Part shown: one piece after another, positions 1 through 5,476 of the stretch | Numbering within the stretch: the stretch's first letter is position 1 | How the letters are laid out: every line of letters begins with the position of its first letter | DNA from: Hominenteromicrobium gallistercoris | Lineage (GTDB): Bacteria; Bacillota; Clostridia; Oscillospirales; Acutalibacteraceae | Direction: 5' to 3' | Assembly (NCBI GenBank): GCA_019119145.1 | Contig: DWXR01000079.1 | Span: 1 to 6,712 of the forward strand | DNA: 6,712 bases | Made by a program: the position numbers and the translations under genes | Notes under the pieces: generated by a model | Database searches by the model: none | What the model was told of the DNA's origin: nothing | Seen by the model: only the letters and a program-made list of their open reading frames with translations

Positions 1-184
1 GCACAGAAAATTCATAATTTGGCGGATTCGTGCGAAAACGACCCGGTTTCCCGGACCAGGCCCGCGCAAAACCGCAGCGATCTCCCGTCCTCCGGCGCCC
101 GGTCCGCACGCTGAACCGTTCGACGATTTTCGACAAACATTCCCTTTTTGTCTCACTTTTACAACCGGCCGCACGGCGGGTTCT
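1..184. other. Upstream spacer, no convincing gene
   Basis: I see no supportable gene here. A short AT-rich patch at the left edge (about positions 7-20, AAATT-CAT-AATTT) stands out against the GC-rich surroundings and could belong to the promoter of a gene beyond the left edge; that is speculation. The right half carries a direct repeat TTCGAC at 119-124 and 129-134, one helical turn apart. It also carries an inverted repeat GACAAA-N9-TTTGTC at 132-152, annotated separately. A 42-codon minus-strand frame starting at 140 has its purine-rich stretch too close to the ATG and resembles nothing I know. Confidence 0.5.
132..152. promoter_or_regulatory. Inverted repeat upstream of the XRE operon
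   Basis: Perfect 6-bp half sites GACAAA (132-137) and TTTGTC (147-152) are separated by 9 bp, giving a dyad centred near 142. It lies about 45 bp upstream of the candidate -10 box, a plausible place for an activator or a second repressor dimer. The left half site overlaps the second copy of the TTCGAC direct repeat. The factor that binds is unknown. Confidence 0.3.
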
Positions 185-192
185 GTTAGAAT
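184..192 (+). promoter_or_regulatory. Candidate extended -10 promoter of the XRE operon
   Basis: TGT followed by TAGAAT (187-192) matches an extended -10 element: TGn plus five of six bases of TATAAT. No good -35 hexamer lies 16-18 bp upstream, which is typical of extended -10 promoters and of promoters that need an activator. Transcription would start near 199, giving a leader of about 75 nt before the ATG at 274. The box lies almost wholly inside the palindrome at 185-197, so a bound repressor would block it. Confidence 0.4.
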
Positions 193-197
193 CTAAC
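185..197. promoter_or_regulatory. 13-bp palindrome over the -10 box, candidate operator
   Basis: GTTAGA (185-190), a central A (191) and TCTAAC (192-197) form a perfect palindrome with 6-bp arms. It covers the candidate -10 box immediately upstream of a gene for a small XRE-type DNA-binding protein. Such proteins commonly repress their own promoters by binding short palindromes, so autoregulation is the simplest reading. The pairing is seen in the sequence; the function is inferred. Confidence 0.4.
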
Positions 198-210
198 TAA
201 GTAAATCGGT

Positions 211-237
211 TGCAAAACAGAGACAGACCATTTTGCA
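211..237 (+). promoter_or_regulatory. Inverted repeat in the XRE operon leader
   Basis: TGCAAAA (211-217) and TTTTGCA (231-237) are perfect 7-bp complements separated by 13 nt. In the predicted leader RNA this could form a hairpin ending 16 nt before the purine-rich ribosome binding site AAGGAAAGGA (254-263). As DNA it could be another operator. It has no following T-tract, so it is not a terminator. Confidence 0.3.
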
Positions 238-273
238 GCACAAGGACTGGAACAAGGAAAGGATCTGGAAATT

Positions 274-546
274 ATGGCAAGACCCTGTACCCCCGACGGC
301 AAGCGCAATCTGATCTCCGCGCGGCTGGTCGAGCTCCGCAAGGAGCACAACCTCTCGCAGCGCGAGCTTGCAAACTGCCTGCAGCTGTACGGCATCGACA
401 TGGACAAAAACGCGATCACGCGGATCGAGACGAACAAGCGGTACGTCACCGACATCGAGCTGCGCGCCATCGCGCACGTCTTCAACGTGAGCTATGCCAG
501 TTTGATCGATACGCCCGCGCAGCCCGACCCCGGTGAAAGCAAATGA
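274..546 (+). CDS. Small XRE-family HTH transcriptional regulator
   Basis: This 90-residue protein is essentially one DNA-binding domain. Residues 14-78 fit the Cro/C1-type (XRE) fold: helix 1 around ARLVELRKEHN, the turn-preceding helix 27-33 (LSQRELA), and a recognition helix around 44-52 (DKNAITRIE), followed by residues 57-78 (YV.DIELRAIAHVFNVS), which pack the last helices. The linker LQLYGIDM between helices 2 and 3 is longer than in phage Cro, as often seen in clostridial family members. There is no ligand-binding, peptidase or dimerisation domain, so any signal must come from a partner. The start at 274 is supported by AAGGAAAGGA at 254-263. Its stop overlaps the ATG of the next gene by 4 bp (ATGA), implying translational coupling. 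It is probably a cytoplasmic repressor, possibly of its own operon. The family is clear; the target is unknown. Confidence 0.9.
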   Translation: MARPCTPDGKRNLISARLVELRKEHNLSQRELANCLQLYGIDMDKNAITRIETNKRYVTDIELRAIAHVFNVSYASLIDTPAQPDPGESK

Positions 547-2249
547 GGCCGCGCGCCGCCGGTTTGGCCGTGCTTCTGTTCATCTGCTTCGCCGCATTGT
601 TCTGCACCGGCGCCGCTGCGGAAACCGGCAGCGTCCTTTCGATTGCGGACGCGCCGGAAACCGTGCGCCGCGGCAGCGCCTTCCGGATTGAGCTCGCACC
701 CGCGCATCAGGACCTCTCGGCCTTCGTCCTGTTCGCTGAATACGACTCCGCCGACATCGAACGTGCGGAGGCCGAATTCTCCGGCGCATTTGACGCGGAC
801 TACACGTACGTCTCCGCGCAGGAGGGGCGGATCGCCGTCGTCTACACGGCCGAAAACGGGCGCACCGCGCCGCAGGACGGGCGCATCGTCTTCACCTTTA
901 AGACGAAAAGCGATGCGCTCTCCGACACGCTGCCCGTCCGCTTCACCGTCACCGACGCCGCCTCCGGCGACGCGCAGCCCCTGCTGGGTGCGCCGCAGAC
1001 GCTCGACGCCGAGCCCGCCTTCCAGCCGGCGCCCTCCTCGGACAGCGCGCTGCTTTCGCTGCTGCCGCCCGAGGGCAAGCTCTCCCCCGCTTTTGATCCG
1101 GACATCTTCGACTACACGCTCGAGGTCCCGTATTCGAGCACTTCGCTCGTCTTTGACGCCGTACCCGCCGAGGGCGCGAGCGTACGCGTCAACCGGAAGA
1201 ACCTCGGCGCGCCCGGCAGCACCGTCGTCTTTGAATTCACGGTCACCGCCGCGGACGGCGAGACGAAGTCCGTCTACTCGGTCGCCGCGACGCGGCTCAA
1301 AAAAGAGGAAAGCGCCGATCCCGAAGTCAATCCGGCCAGCGCGCTGACTTCGCTTTCCCCGCCGACCGGACAGCTCGTGCCGGATTTCGACCCGGCTGTC
1401 TTTGACTACACGCTTGAGGTCCCCTATTCGAGCACCTCGCTTATCTTCGACGCGGTGCCCGCCGAGGGTGCGAGCGTCCGCGTCAACCGCAAGAACCTCG
1501 GTGCAGGCGGCAGCACCGTCGACTTTAAATTTACGGTCACCGCCGCGGACGGCAAAACGAAATCGGTCTATACCGTCGCCGTCACCCGTCTGGAACAGGT
1601 GGAAAGCAGCGCGCCCGCAGGCAGTGCGGACAGCCGGCTCCTCTCCCTCACGCCGCCGGCCGGGCAGCTCGTGCCGGACTTTGACCCCGCGGTTTTCGAC
1701 TATACGCTCGACGTGCCTTTCTCCAGCGTTTCGCTCGTCTTCGACGCGGTGCCCGCCGAGGGTGCGAGCGTCCGCGTCAACCGCAAGAACCTCGGCGCAG
1801 GCGGCAGCACCGTCGACTTTGAGTTTACGGTCACTGCCGCGGACGGCGAGACGAAGTCGGTCTACACCGTCGCCGTCACCCGCCTGCAGAAAGGGGCCTC
1901 CGCCGGCTCGAGCGGTTCCGGCTCCGGCAGCACCGGCAGCGGGCGCGGCAGCGCCGAAACGACCGGGAACAGCGGCGAATCCGAAACAGAATCTGCCGCA
2001 GCGTCTGCCGCGCCGTCCGGCACCGCTGTGCAAACGGTACAGGCCGACGTGCAGACTGCCGCCGGCGACTCCGGCGGCCTGGCCTCCACATCATCCGCCT
2101 CCTACGACACCCTGCGCGACCGTCTCCTCACCGTGGGGCTCACGCTGCTCAGCGTCGGCTTCGGCGCGGCGCTGGCCGTGCTCCTTCTGCGCTTCCTGCC
2201 CGCCCGCGGCAAGCACCGGAGCGGCGAGGACGCAGAAAAGCGCGACTGA
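543..2249 (+). CDS. Exported, membrane-anchored protein with cohesin-like domain and three cadherin-like beta-sandwich repeats
   Basis: The N-terminus (1-26) is a Sec signal peptide with Arg-2/Arg-4, a hydrophobic core and a likely cleavage after AAA-26. Cys-21 follows Phe, so it is not a good lipobox. Residues 28-142 look like a cohesin or carbohydrate-binding type beta-sandwich (V..G..F.I, YD.ADIE, DGRIVFTFKTKS); this is tentative. Three repeats at 168-252, 266-350 and 364-448 carry the signature of the cadherin-like beta-sandwich family (Pfam Cadherin-like, PF12733): SL.PP.G.L.P.FDP..FDYTL.VP and FTVTAADG.TKSVY.VA.TRL. Residues 450-522 are a low-complexity Ser/Gly/Thr/Ala linker. One helix (about 528-549) is followed by a basic 19-residue cytoplasmic tail. 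LPARG lies after that helix, so it is not a sortase signal. The protein should display its repeats outside the membrane, for adhesion or envelope binding. No catalytic motif is seen, and the exact role is unknown. The gene starts inside the XRE gene's stop codon. Confidence 0.88.
   Translation: MRPRAAGLAVLLFICFAALFCTGAAAETGSVLSIADAPETVRRGSAFRIELAPAHQDLSAFVLFAEYDSADIERAEAEFSGAFDADYTYVSAQEGRIAVVYTAENGRTAPQDGRIVFTFKTKSDALSDTLPVRFTVTDAASGDAQPLLGAPQTLDAEPAFQPAPSSDSALLSLLPPEGKLSPAFDPDIFDYTLEVPYSSTSLVFDAVPAEGASVRVNRKNLGAPGSTVVFEFTVTAADGETKSVYSVAATRLKKEESADPEVNPASALTSLSPPTGQLVPDFDPAVFDYTLEVPYSSTSLIFDAVPAEGASVRVNRKNLGAGGSTVDFKFTVTAADGKTKSVYTVAVTRLEQVESSAPAGSADSRLLSLTPPAGQLVPDFDPAVFDYTLDVPFSSVSLVFDAVPAEGASVRVNRKNLGAGGSTVDFEFTVTAADGETKSVYTVAVTRLQKGASAGSSGSGSGSTGSGRGSAETTGNSGESETESAAASAAPSGTAVQTVQADVQTAAGDSGGLASTSSASYDTLRDRLLTVGLTLLSVGFGAALAVLLLRFLPARGKHRSGEDAEKRD
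1044..1886 (+). repeat. Three in-frame tandem repeats, 294-bp period
   Basis: Copies lie at 1044-1298, 1338-1592 and 1632-1886, each 255 bp (85 codons), separated by 39-bp (13-codon) spacers. The period is therefore exactly 98 codons. Copies 2 and 3 share an uninterrupted identical 58-base run (1444-1501 and 1738-1795); after one mismatch, a further 24 bases match (1503-1526 and 1797-1820). Copy 1 is more diverged in synonymous positions but encodes the same core, FDAVPAEGASVRVNRKNLGA. The spacers differ freely. The pattern indicates domain duplication with recent homogenisation of the core, and the array may vary in copy number between strains. Confidence 0.93.
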
Positions 2250-2252
2250 GCA

Positions 2253-2279
2253 CACCGCGGACAGCCTGCGCATATTATG
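2253..2279 (+). promoter_or_regulatory. Possible sporulation-sigma promoter of cotJABC
   Basis: CATATTAT at 2271-2278 resembles the -10 elements of the mother-cell sporulation sigma factors (sigma-E CATACA-T; sigma-K CATA-N3-TA, here ending TG instead of TA). An AC dinucleotide at 2253-2254 sits 16 bp upstream, which fits the sigma-K -35. The B. subtilis cotJ operon is known to be sigma-E dependent. The predicted start near 2285 would leave a leader of about 55 nt. The match is short and imperfect, so this is a candidate only. Confidence 0.35.
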
Positions 2280-2297
2280 GGTTTGGGCAAGCAGCCC

Positions 2298-2314
2298 GCG
2301 CCGCCCTGCGGCGC
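2298..2314 (+). other. GC-only hairpin in the cotJA leader
   Basis: GCGCCGC (2298-2304), loop CCT, GCGGCGC (2308-2314) forms a perfect 7-bp GC stem that ends 10 nt before the AAGGAG ribosome binding site (2325-2330). No T-tract follows, so it is not an intrinsic terminator. It could pause readthrough from the upstream gene, stabilise the 5' end, or be a by-product of GC richness. Confidence 0.35.
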
Positions 2315-2339
2315 AACGCATAGAAAGGAGACGGAACGC

Positions 2340-2540
2340 ATGGCTGAAATAATCATTGGGCAGTCCTGCCCTGTCCGCAGCAACTGCACCCCGCTGCCGG
2401 AAAACCCGGTGCCCGCCATGGCTTACGTGCCCTGCCAGCAGTGGGGCCAGACCTTCGAGCCGGAGCGCGCGCTGGACGCCGGCACGCTTTTCCCCGTTCT
2501 GGACAAGCCGTTTTACGGAAGGCGGGGTGAGCCGAGATGA
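2340..2540 (+). CDS. cotJA: Spore coat-associated protein CotJA
   Basis: This 66-residue protein is the first gene of a cotJABC operon. Residues 27-59 carry the family core: MAYVPCQQWGQTF, PERAL, GTLFPVLDKPF. The N-terminal 20 residues are variable, with Cys-10 and Cys-16. In Bacillus, CotJA is needed for CotJC to be assembled into the spore coat; it is made in the mother cell and its biochemical activity is not defined. The ATG at 2340 is chosen because AAGGAG (2325-2330) lies 9 nt upstream and the family similarity starts just after it; an in-frame ATG at 2277 lacks a comparable site and would add an unlike sequence. The stop overlaps cotJB by 4 bp, so the two are translationally coupled. 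It is slightly shorter than the roughly 80-residue Bacillus protein. Confidence 0.92.
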   Translation: MAEIIIGQSCPVRSNCTPLPENPVPAMAYVPCQQWGQTFEPERALDAGTLFPVLDKPFYGRRGEPR

Positions 2541-2791
2541 ACGACCAGGCCCGGCTGCGCCGCCGCATTTCCGCGGTTCAGTTTGCCGCGTGGGAGCTTC
2601 ACCTCTATCTGGATTCGCACCCCAACTGTGCGGAGGCTTCCAAAAAGCTCGCGGAGTACCGCGCGCTGCATAAAAAACTCAAAACCGAATATGAGGACAA
2701 GTACGGTCCGCTGAACGAAACCTCCCGCGACACGAGCCGCTGGGCGTGGATCAGCGACCCGTGGCCCTGGGAAGCGGAGGCGAACGAATAA
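2537..2791 (+). CDS. cotJB: Spore coat protein CotJB
   Basis: This 84-residue protein matches the CotJB family in length (about 87 residues in Bacillus). The N-terminal two thirds are predicted alpha-helical and charged (residues 5-52, with VQFAAWELHLYLDSHP typical of the family). The C-terminus carries the most diagnostic motif: GPLN at 57-60 followed by a Trp-rich stretch, WAWISDPWPWE, at 69-79. It has no enzyme motif and acts as a small structural partner of CotJA and CotJC in the coat. The ATG at 2537 overlaps the cotJA stop (ATGA), with GGCGGGG just upstream. Its own TAA shares its last base with the cotJC ATG. The overlaps on both sides suggest the three proteins are made in fixed proportion. 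Confidence 0.95.
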   Translation: MNDQARLRRRISAVQFAAWELHLYLDSHPNCAEASKKLAEYRALHKKLKTEYEDKYGPLNETSRDTSRWAWISDPWPWEAEANE

Positions 2792-3390
2792 TGTGGATTT
2801 ATGAGAAAAAGCTGCAGTACCCGGTCCGGATCAAAAACCCGAACCCCGCCCTCGCAAAGCTGATCATCAGCCAGTACGGCGGGCCGCACGGCGAAATCGG
2901 CGCATCGCTGCGCTACCTGAGCCAGCGCTACGCCATGCCGTACCCCGAGCTGCGCGCGATCCTGACCGACATCGGCACGGAAGAGCTGGCGCACCTCGAG
3001 ATGGTCGGCACGATCGTTTACCAGCTCACGCGGGACCTGACGCCCGAGCAGATCCGGGAGCAGGGCTTCGACACGTACTTCATCGACCACACAACCGGCG
3101 TCTATCCGGTTGCGGCGTCTGGCGCGCCGTTCAATGCAAACACCTTCGCCGTCACCGGCGACACGATCGCCGACCTGAACGAAGACCTCGCCGCCGAGCA
3201 GAAAGCCCGCATGACGTACGACAACATCCTGCGCTTTGCCGACGACCCCGACGTGCGCGACCCGATCAAGTTCCTGCGCGCACGCGAAATCGTCCACTAC
3301 CAGCGCTTCGGCGAGGGGCTGCGCATTGCGACGGACCGGCTCGATTCCAAGAACTTTTACGCCTTTAACCCATCCTTCGACAAAGCGTAA
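2791..3390 (+). CDS. cotJC: Spore coat manganese catalase-like protein CotJC
   Basis: This 199-residue protein is close to Bacillus CotJC (189 residues) and belongs to the di-manganese catalase family. The five expected metal ligands can be placed by motif: Glu-35 (PHGE), Glu-65 and His-68 (EELAH), Glu-136 (AAEQKAR) and His-169 (REIVH), mirroring Glu35, Glu66, His69, Glu148 and His181 of the Lactobacillus enzyme. It is therefore likely competent for hydrogen peroxide breakdown, protecting the spore, although catalysis by coat CotJC proteins is not always shown. The fold is a four-helix bundle ending in a short tail at 186-199. The start at 2791 is preferred over an in-frame ATG at 2746 because GGAGG (2776-2780) lies 10 nt upstream and family similarity (MWIYEKKLQYP) begins here. 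It overlaps the cotJB stop by 1 bp and is followed by a strong terminator. Confidence 0.96.
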   Translation: MWIYEKKLQYPVRIKNPNPALAKLIISQYGGPHGEIGASLRYLSQRYAMPYPELRAILTDIGTEELAHLEMVGTIVYQLTRDLTPEQIREQGFDTYFIDHTTGVYPVAASGAPFNANTFAVTGDTIADLNEDLAAEQKARMTYDNILRFADDPDVRDPIKFLRAREIVHYQRFGEGLRIATDRLDSKNFYAFNPSFDKA

Positions 3391-3405
3391 TTCCGCGTAT
3401 CTTCG

Positions 3406-3448
3406 GTGCGTGCGGCGCCCTGCGGCGCTGCACGCACTTTATTTTTTT
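3406..3448 (+). terminator. Rho-independent terminator of the cotJ operon
   Basis: Arms at 3406-3419 and 3424-3437 pair over 14 bp, with a single G-U wobble and a CTGC loop. They are followed by TTTA and seven Ts (3438-3448). It starts 16 bp after the cotJC stop and insulates the fuc operon from sporulation transcription. Confidence 0.95.
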
Positions 3449-3455
3449 GGCTGAA

Positions 3456-3474
3456 TTGCACAAATTTGCTGCAA
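3456..3474. promoter_or_regulatory. 19-bp imperfect palindrome, candidate fuc operator
   Basis: TTGCACAAATTTGCTGCAA is symmetrical at all pairs except two (positions 6 and 7 and their partners). It lies 44 bp upstream of the candidate -35 box, a position that fits an activator or a looping repressor rather than simple promoter occlusion. A second, overlapping dyad, ACAAAT (3460-3465) and ATTTGT (3479-3484), is present in the same stretch. It does not match the catabolite-repression cre consensus. No regulator gene for the fuc operon is visible in the window. Confidence 0.35.
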
Positions 3475-3517
3475 AAAGATTTGTCCGCTTTACGGCCGCG
3501 CTCCCCTGCTTTTTCCA

Positions 3518-3546
3518 TGGACTTTGCCCGCAAAACATCTTATAAT
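3518..3546 (+). promoter_or_regulatory. Sigma-A-type promoter of fucI-fucA
   Basis: A perfect TATAAT -10 box (3541-3546) is preceded at the ideal 17-bp spacing by TGGACT (3518-3523), which matches four of six bases of TTGACA. The predicted transcription start is near 3553, giving a leader of about 109 nt before the fucI ATG. The weak -35 box is consistent with a regulated sugar-utilisation promoter. Confidence 0.6.
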
Positions 3547-3558
3547 GAAGCTGTATTC

Positions 3559-3638
3559 CATGCACCGGACGCACCGACCCGGCGCCCGCTTTGCCCGGCC
3601 GCATTCTGCGGCGCGCGCAGCGCGTACACGGGTGCATG
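3559..3638 (+). promoter_or_regulatory. Structured 5' leader of fucI
   Basis: CATGCACC (3559-3566) and GGTGCATG (3631-3638) are perfect 8-bp complements that would close a loop of 64 nt. Inside lies a second stem, GCCGCA (3598-3603) with TGCGGC (3607-3612) on a TTC loop, plus very GC-rich flanks that can pair further. The outer stem ends 10 nt before the AGGAGG ribosome binding site (3649-3654), leaving that site free in this fold. It has no T-tract and matches no riboswitch class I recognise. It could stabilise the mRNA or bind a regulator. Confidence 0.35.
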
Positions 3639-3661
3639 AGTTTCAGACAGGAGGAAAAAAC

Positions 3662-5455
3662 ATGGCAAAAAGCAGACTTGTGGGGGATTACCCCGTTATC
3701 GGCATCCGCCCGACCATCGACGGCCGCCGCGGCGCGCTGAAGGTGCGCGAATCGCTGGAAGAGCAGACCATGAACATGGCGCTTTCCGCCAAGAAGCTCT
3801 TTGAGGAGAACCTGCGCTATTCGAACGGCGAGCCCGTGAAGGTCATCATTGCCGACACGACGATCGGCCGCGTCGGTGAGGCGGCCGCCTGCGCCGACAA
3901 ATTCAAGAAGGCCGGCGTCGACATCACGCTGACCGTCACGCCGTGCTGGTGCTACGGATCCGAAACGATGGACATGGACCCGAATACGATCAAGGGCGTA
4001 TGGGGCTTCAACGGCACCGAGCGCCCCGGCGCCGTGTACCTGGCCTCGGTGCTTGCAAGCCACGCCCAGAAGGGCCTGCCGGCGTTCGGCATCTACGGCC
4101 ACGACGTGCAGAACGCCGACGAGACAGACATCCCGGACGATGTGCGCGAGAAGCTCCTGCGCTTCGGGCGCGCCGCGGTCGCCGTCGCGACGATGCGCGG
4201 CAAGTCCTATCTGCAGATCGGCTCGATCTGCATGGGCATCGCCGGCTCGATCGTGAACCCCGATTTCTTTGAGGAATACCTCGGCATGCGCGTGGAATCC
4301 GTCGACGAGGTCGAGATCATCCGCCGCATGGAAAAGGGCATCTACGACAAGGCCGAATACGAAAAGGCGCTCGCCTGGACGAAGGCCAACTGCCCGGAGG
4401 GCTTCGACAAGAACCCGCCCGAGCTGCAGAAGACCGCCGAGGAGAAGGAAAAGGACTGGGAATTTGTCGTCAAGATGATGTGCATCATCAAGGACCTGTA
4501 CAACGGCAACCCGAACCTGCCCGCAGGCTGCGAGGAGGAAATGGTCGGCCACAACGCGATCGCCGGCGGCTTCCAGGGCCAGCGCCAGTGGACGGACTTC
4601 TACCCGAACTGCGACTTCCCCGAGTCGATGCTCAACTCGACGTTCGACTGGAACGGCCCGCGTGAGACGTACGTGCTCGCCACCGAAAACGACACGCTCA
4701 ACGGCGTGAGCATGCTGTTCGGCAAGCTGCTGACGAACACGGCGCAGATCTTCGCCGACGTGCGCACCTACTGGAGCCCCGAGGCCGTCAGGAAGGCGAC
4801 CGGCTATGAGCTCGAGGGCGTCGCGAAGGAGTCGAAGGGCTTCATCCACCTGATCAATTCCGGCGCAGCCTGCATCGACGCGTGCGGCGAGGTGAAGGAC
4901 GAAAACGGAAACGGCGTCATGAAGCCGTTCTGGGAGATGCGCGAAGAGGACTGCCAGGCGTGCCTGAAGGCGACGACGTGGAACGAGGCCGACATGGGTT
5001 ACTTCCGCGGCGGCGGCTTCTCCTCCCGCTTCCTCACGCGCAGCGAGATGCCTGTCACGATGATGCGCCTCAACCTCGTCAAGGGCCTCGGCCCGGTCAT
5101 GCAGCTCGTCGAGGGTTGGACCGTCAACCTGCCCGACGAGGTTTCGGACAAGCTCTGGAAGCGCACCGACTACACCTGGCCGTGCACGTGGTTCGCACCG
5201 CGCCTGACCGGCGAGGGCGCGTTCAAGTCCGCCTACGACGTGATGAACAAGTGGGGCGCAAACCACGGCGCGATCAGCTACGGCCACATCGGCGCGGACA
5301 TCATCACGCTCTGCTCGATGCTGCGCATCCCGGTCTGCATGCACAACGTGCCCGAGGAAAAGATCTTCCGCCCGGCCGTCTGGAACGCGTTCGGCATGGA
5401 CCCCGAGGGACAGGACTACAGGGCCTGCAAGAACTTCGGACCGCTGTACAAATAA
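3662..5455 (+). CDS. fucI: L-fucose isomerase
   Basis: This cytoplasmic enzyme interconverts L-fucose and L-fuculose (and, in known relatives, D-arabinose and D-ribulose) using Mn2+; it is the first step of fucose breakdown. The 597 residues match E. coli FucI (591) over the whole length, with blocks such as GIRPTIDGRR, VRESLEEQTMNMA, TVTPCWCYGSET, WGFNGTERPGAVYLA, FRGGG.SSRFLT, STWP-like TWPCTWFAPRLTG and the C-terminal EGQDYRAC.N.GPLYK. The catalytic and metal-binding residues of the family are present as Glu-342 (ATEND), Asp-366 (FADVRTYW) and His-535 (GANHG). The start at 3662 has an ideal AGGAGG (3649-3654) at 7-nt spacing; longer in-frame starts at 3524, 3545 and 3560 overlap the promoter or leader and add an Arg-rich tail absent from relatives. 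Lysine codons are mostly AAG, consistent with high expression. fucA follows after 21 bp. Confidence 0.98.
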   Translation: MAKSRLVGDYPVIGIRPTIDGRRGALKVRESLEEQTMNMALSAKKLFEENLRYSNGEPVKVIIADTTIGRVGEAAACADKFKKAGVDITLTVTPCWCYGSETMDMDPNTIKGVWGFNGTERPGAVYLASVLASHAQKGLPAFGIYGHDVQNADETDIPDDVREKLLRFGRAAVAVATMRGKSYLQIGSICMGIAGSIVNPDFFEEYLGMRVESVDEVEIIRRMEKGIYDKAEYEKALAWTKANCPEGFDKNPPELQKTAEEKEKDWEFVVKMMCIIKDLYNGNPNLPAGCEEEMVGHNAIAGGFQGQRQWTDFYPNCDFPESMLNSTFDWNGPRETYVLATENDTLNGVSMLFGKLLTNTAQIFADVRTYWSPEAVRKATGYELEGVAKESKGFIHLINSGAACIDACGEVKDENGNGVMKPFWEMREEDCQACLKATTWNEADMGYFRGGGFSSRFLTRSEMPVTMMRLNLVKGLGPVMQLVEGWTVNLPDEVSDKLWKRTDYTWPCTWFAPRLTGEGAFKSAYDVMNKWGANHGAISYGHIGADIITLCSMLRIPVCMHNVPEEKIFRPAVWNAFGMDPEGQDYRACKNFGPLYK

Positions 5456-5476
5456 CGGAAAAAGAGGAACCCCGAA

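Noticed and set aside
585..610. Lipobox at Cys-21 of the surface protein
   Set aside because: The residue before the cysteine is Phe, whereas signal peptidase II sites need Gly, Ala or Ser; cleavage after AAA-26 fits signal peptidase I.
1044..1886. CRISPR array or mobile-element repeats
   Set aside because: The repeats are in-frame 255-bp coding units with 39-bp coding linkers, far from CRISPR dimensions. No transposase, integrase or terminal inverted repeat is present in the window.
492..2033. A 513-codon open frame on the minus strand across the repeat protein
   Set aside because: Antisense shadow of the cadherin-like repeats. It shows periodicity only because the plus-strand gene is repetitive, is Gly/Arg-rich, and has no ribosome binding site or known motif.
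2202..2220. LPARG near the C-terminus as a sortase LPXTG anchor
   Set aside because: It follows the hydrophobic helix instead of preceding it, and has Arg in place of Thr, so the helix is a plain membrane anchor.
2277..2339. Longer cotJA start at 2277
   Set aside because: It lies within the candidate promoter, lacks a ribosome binding site, and adds residues unlike CotJA.
2746..2790. Longer cotJC start at 2746
   Set aside because: It would overlap cotJB by 46 bp and add 15 unrelated residues; the ATG at 2791 has GGAGG at proper spacing and matches the family start.
3456..3474. Catabolite-repression cre site
   Set aside because: The palindrome lacks the central CG and the flanking pattern of the cre consensus.
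3524..3661. N-terminal extension of fucI from ATGs at 3524, 3545 or 3560
   Set aside because: The first two lie in or upstream of the promoter -10 box. The extension is Arg-rich and absent from FucI relatives, and the ATG at 3662 has a near-perfect ribosome binding site. The start at 3560 would be nearly leaderless and is unlikely.
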